The translations under genes were made by a program, and so were the position numbers. Under the pieces are notes generated by a model. That model saw only the letters and a program-made list of their open reading frames with translations, ran no database searches and had not been told where the DNA came from. This document shows, in pieces, positions 20,782-21,012 of a stretch of 21,012 bases of DNA (positions are counted from its first letter, which is position 1; every line of letters begins with the position of its first letter). Source of the DNA: a bacterium (GTDB lineage: Bacteria; SZUA-182; SZUA-191); contig QIEW01000245.1 in NCBI GenBank assembly GCA_003230535.1, positions 1 through 21,012 of the forward strand, given 5' to 3'.

Positions 20782-20945
20782 GACAACTTATCTCCCGGGG
20801 CATGGCTGCATTTGCAGATCGGGCAATATGCCGGATTCCCGCATCCTACTAACAAATGTTCACTGTGTAAGGTTTCATCCAGCTGTAAACCTGGCAATTT
20901 TCCTTTGCTTTTCTCATATTCTTTCTGTAACCCTCTATTTTGCAT
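20778..20945 (-). CDS. Small cysteine-cluster protein (55 residues)
   Basis: ATG 20945 with GGAGGG 6 nt upstream, the strongest ribosome-binding site in this corner. The C-terminal part has a metal-site-like cluster: Cys35, Cys41, Cys44, Cys46 and His48 (VGCGNPAYCPICKCSH). The N-terminus is Lys/Glu rich. It overlaps the end of the partial upstream frame and the start of the 50-residue gene. Likely a small zinc-binding protein; no family recognised. Confidence 0.55.
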   Translation of the reverse strand: MQNRGLQKEYEKSKGKLPGLQLDETLHSEHLLVGCGNPAYCPICKCSHAPGDKLS

Positions 20946-21012
20946 TAGTTCCCTCCAGTTCTAGTTTTAGCTGCCCCAAATAATCGGGCAGATTCTTTTT
21001 ATCCAGATTGGC
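20935..21012 (-). CDS. C-terminal end of an unidentified gene (partial)
   Basis: From the right edge a frame reads ANLDKKNLPDYLGQLKLELE and stops with TAG at 20935, overlapping the start of the 55-residue gene by 11 nt. The overlap is the same kind of packing seen across the operon, so it is probably the 3' end of a real upstream early gene. Too short to name. Confidence 0.4.
   Translation of the reverse strand, partial: ANLDKKNLPDYLGQLKLELEGTNAK

Noticed and set aside
1-21012. tRNA, rRNA, transposase or integrase genes, phage attachment ends
   Set aside because: I saw no cloverleaf-like segments, no transposase A/B genes and no Mu-type end sequences; these would lie outside the window.

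Overview
The window is the structural, lysis and late-early part of a Mu-like transposable phage with a contractile (myovirus) tail, most likely an integrated prophage. Every supported gene is on the minus strand, so transcription runs from base 21012 towards base 1, and neighbours commonly overlap as ATGA or TAATG. The order matches Mu genes 16 (gemA) through 47 with only local changes. Base composition is moderate. Nothing identifies the host to a genus. Two minor clues are three copies of a TTAACCGC-type inverted repeat of a kind I associate with genomes of environmental bacteria, and a gene with two CXXCH motifs, which would need a host able to mature c-type cytochromes.

Region by region, in transcription order. 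21012-18567 is an accessory/early block: the 3' end of an unknown gene, two tiny Cys-containing ORFs, GemA (Mu gp16-like), a four-cysteine small protein, a SemiSWEET/PQ-loop-like membrane protein, an unrecognised 61-residue protein, a protein resembling a phage replication-protein domain, and a small MerR/excisionase-type HTH protein. After a 175-bp non-coding gap, the candidate late promoter region, comes a lysis block (18385-17132): M15-type endolysin, holin-like protein, a membrane-anchored protein with two CXXCH motifs, and an XhlA-like coiled-coil/TM protein. DNA packaging and head genes follow (17135-9424): small terminase, an unknown protein, large terminase, a portal (DUF935) fused to the Mu F-like head morphogenesis domain, gpG-like protein, protease I with an internal start for scaffold Z, capsid decoration protein, major capsid protein, and two small ORFs. 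Tail genes follow (9274-428): gp36, gp37, gp38, sheath L, tube M, chaperone gp41 with a frameshifted extension, tape measure gp42, gp43/N, gp44/P hub, gp45 spike and gp46. The window ends inside a gp47 (baseplate J-like) gene.

Beyond the standard Mu plan, these points deserve attention: (i) a cytochrome-c-like gene inside the lysis operon; (ii) a sugar-transporter-like SemiSWEET gene in the early region; (iii) a 23-bp palindromic element (core CCAGGTTCTACCTGG) found three times, each 10-20 nt upstream of a gene start; (iv) three copies of the TTAACCGC inverted repeat at gene boundaries, one supplying the C-terminus of a protein; (v) the portal-F fusion; (vi) a net +1/-2 frameshift chaperone; and (vii) a gp37 gene with no ATG/GTG start whose Shine-Dalgarno sequence lies in a hairpin.
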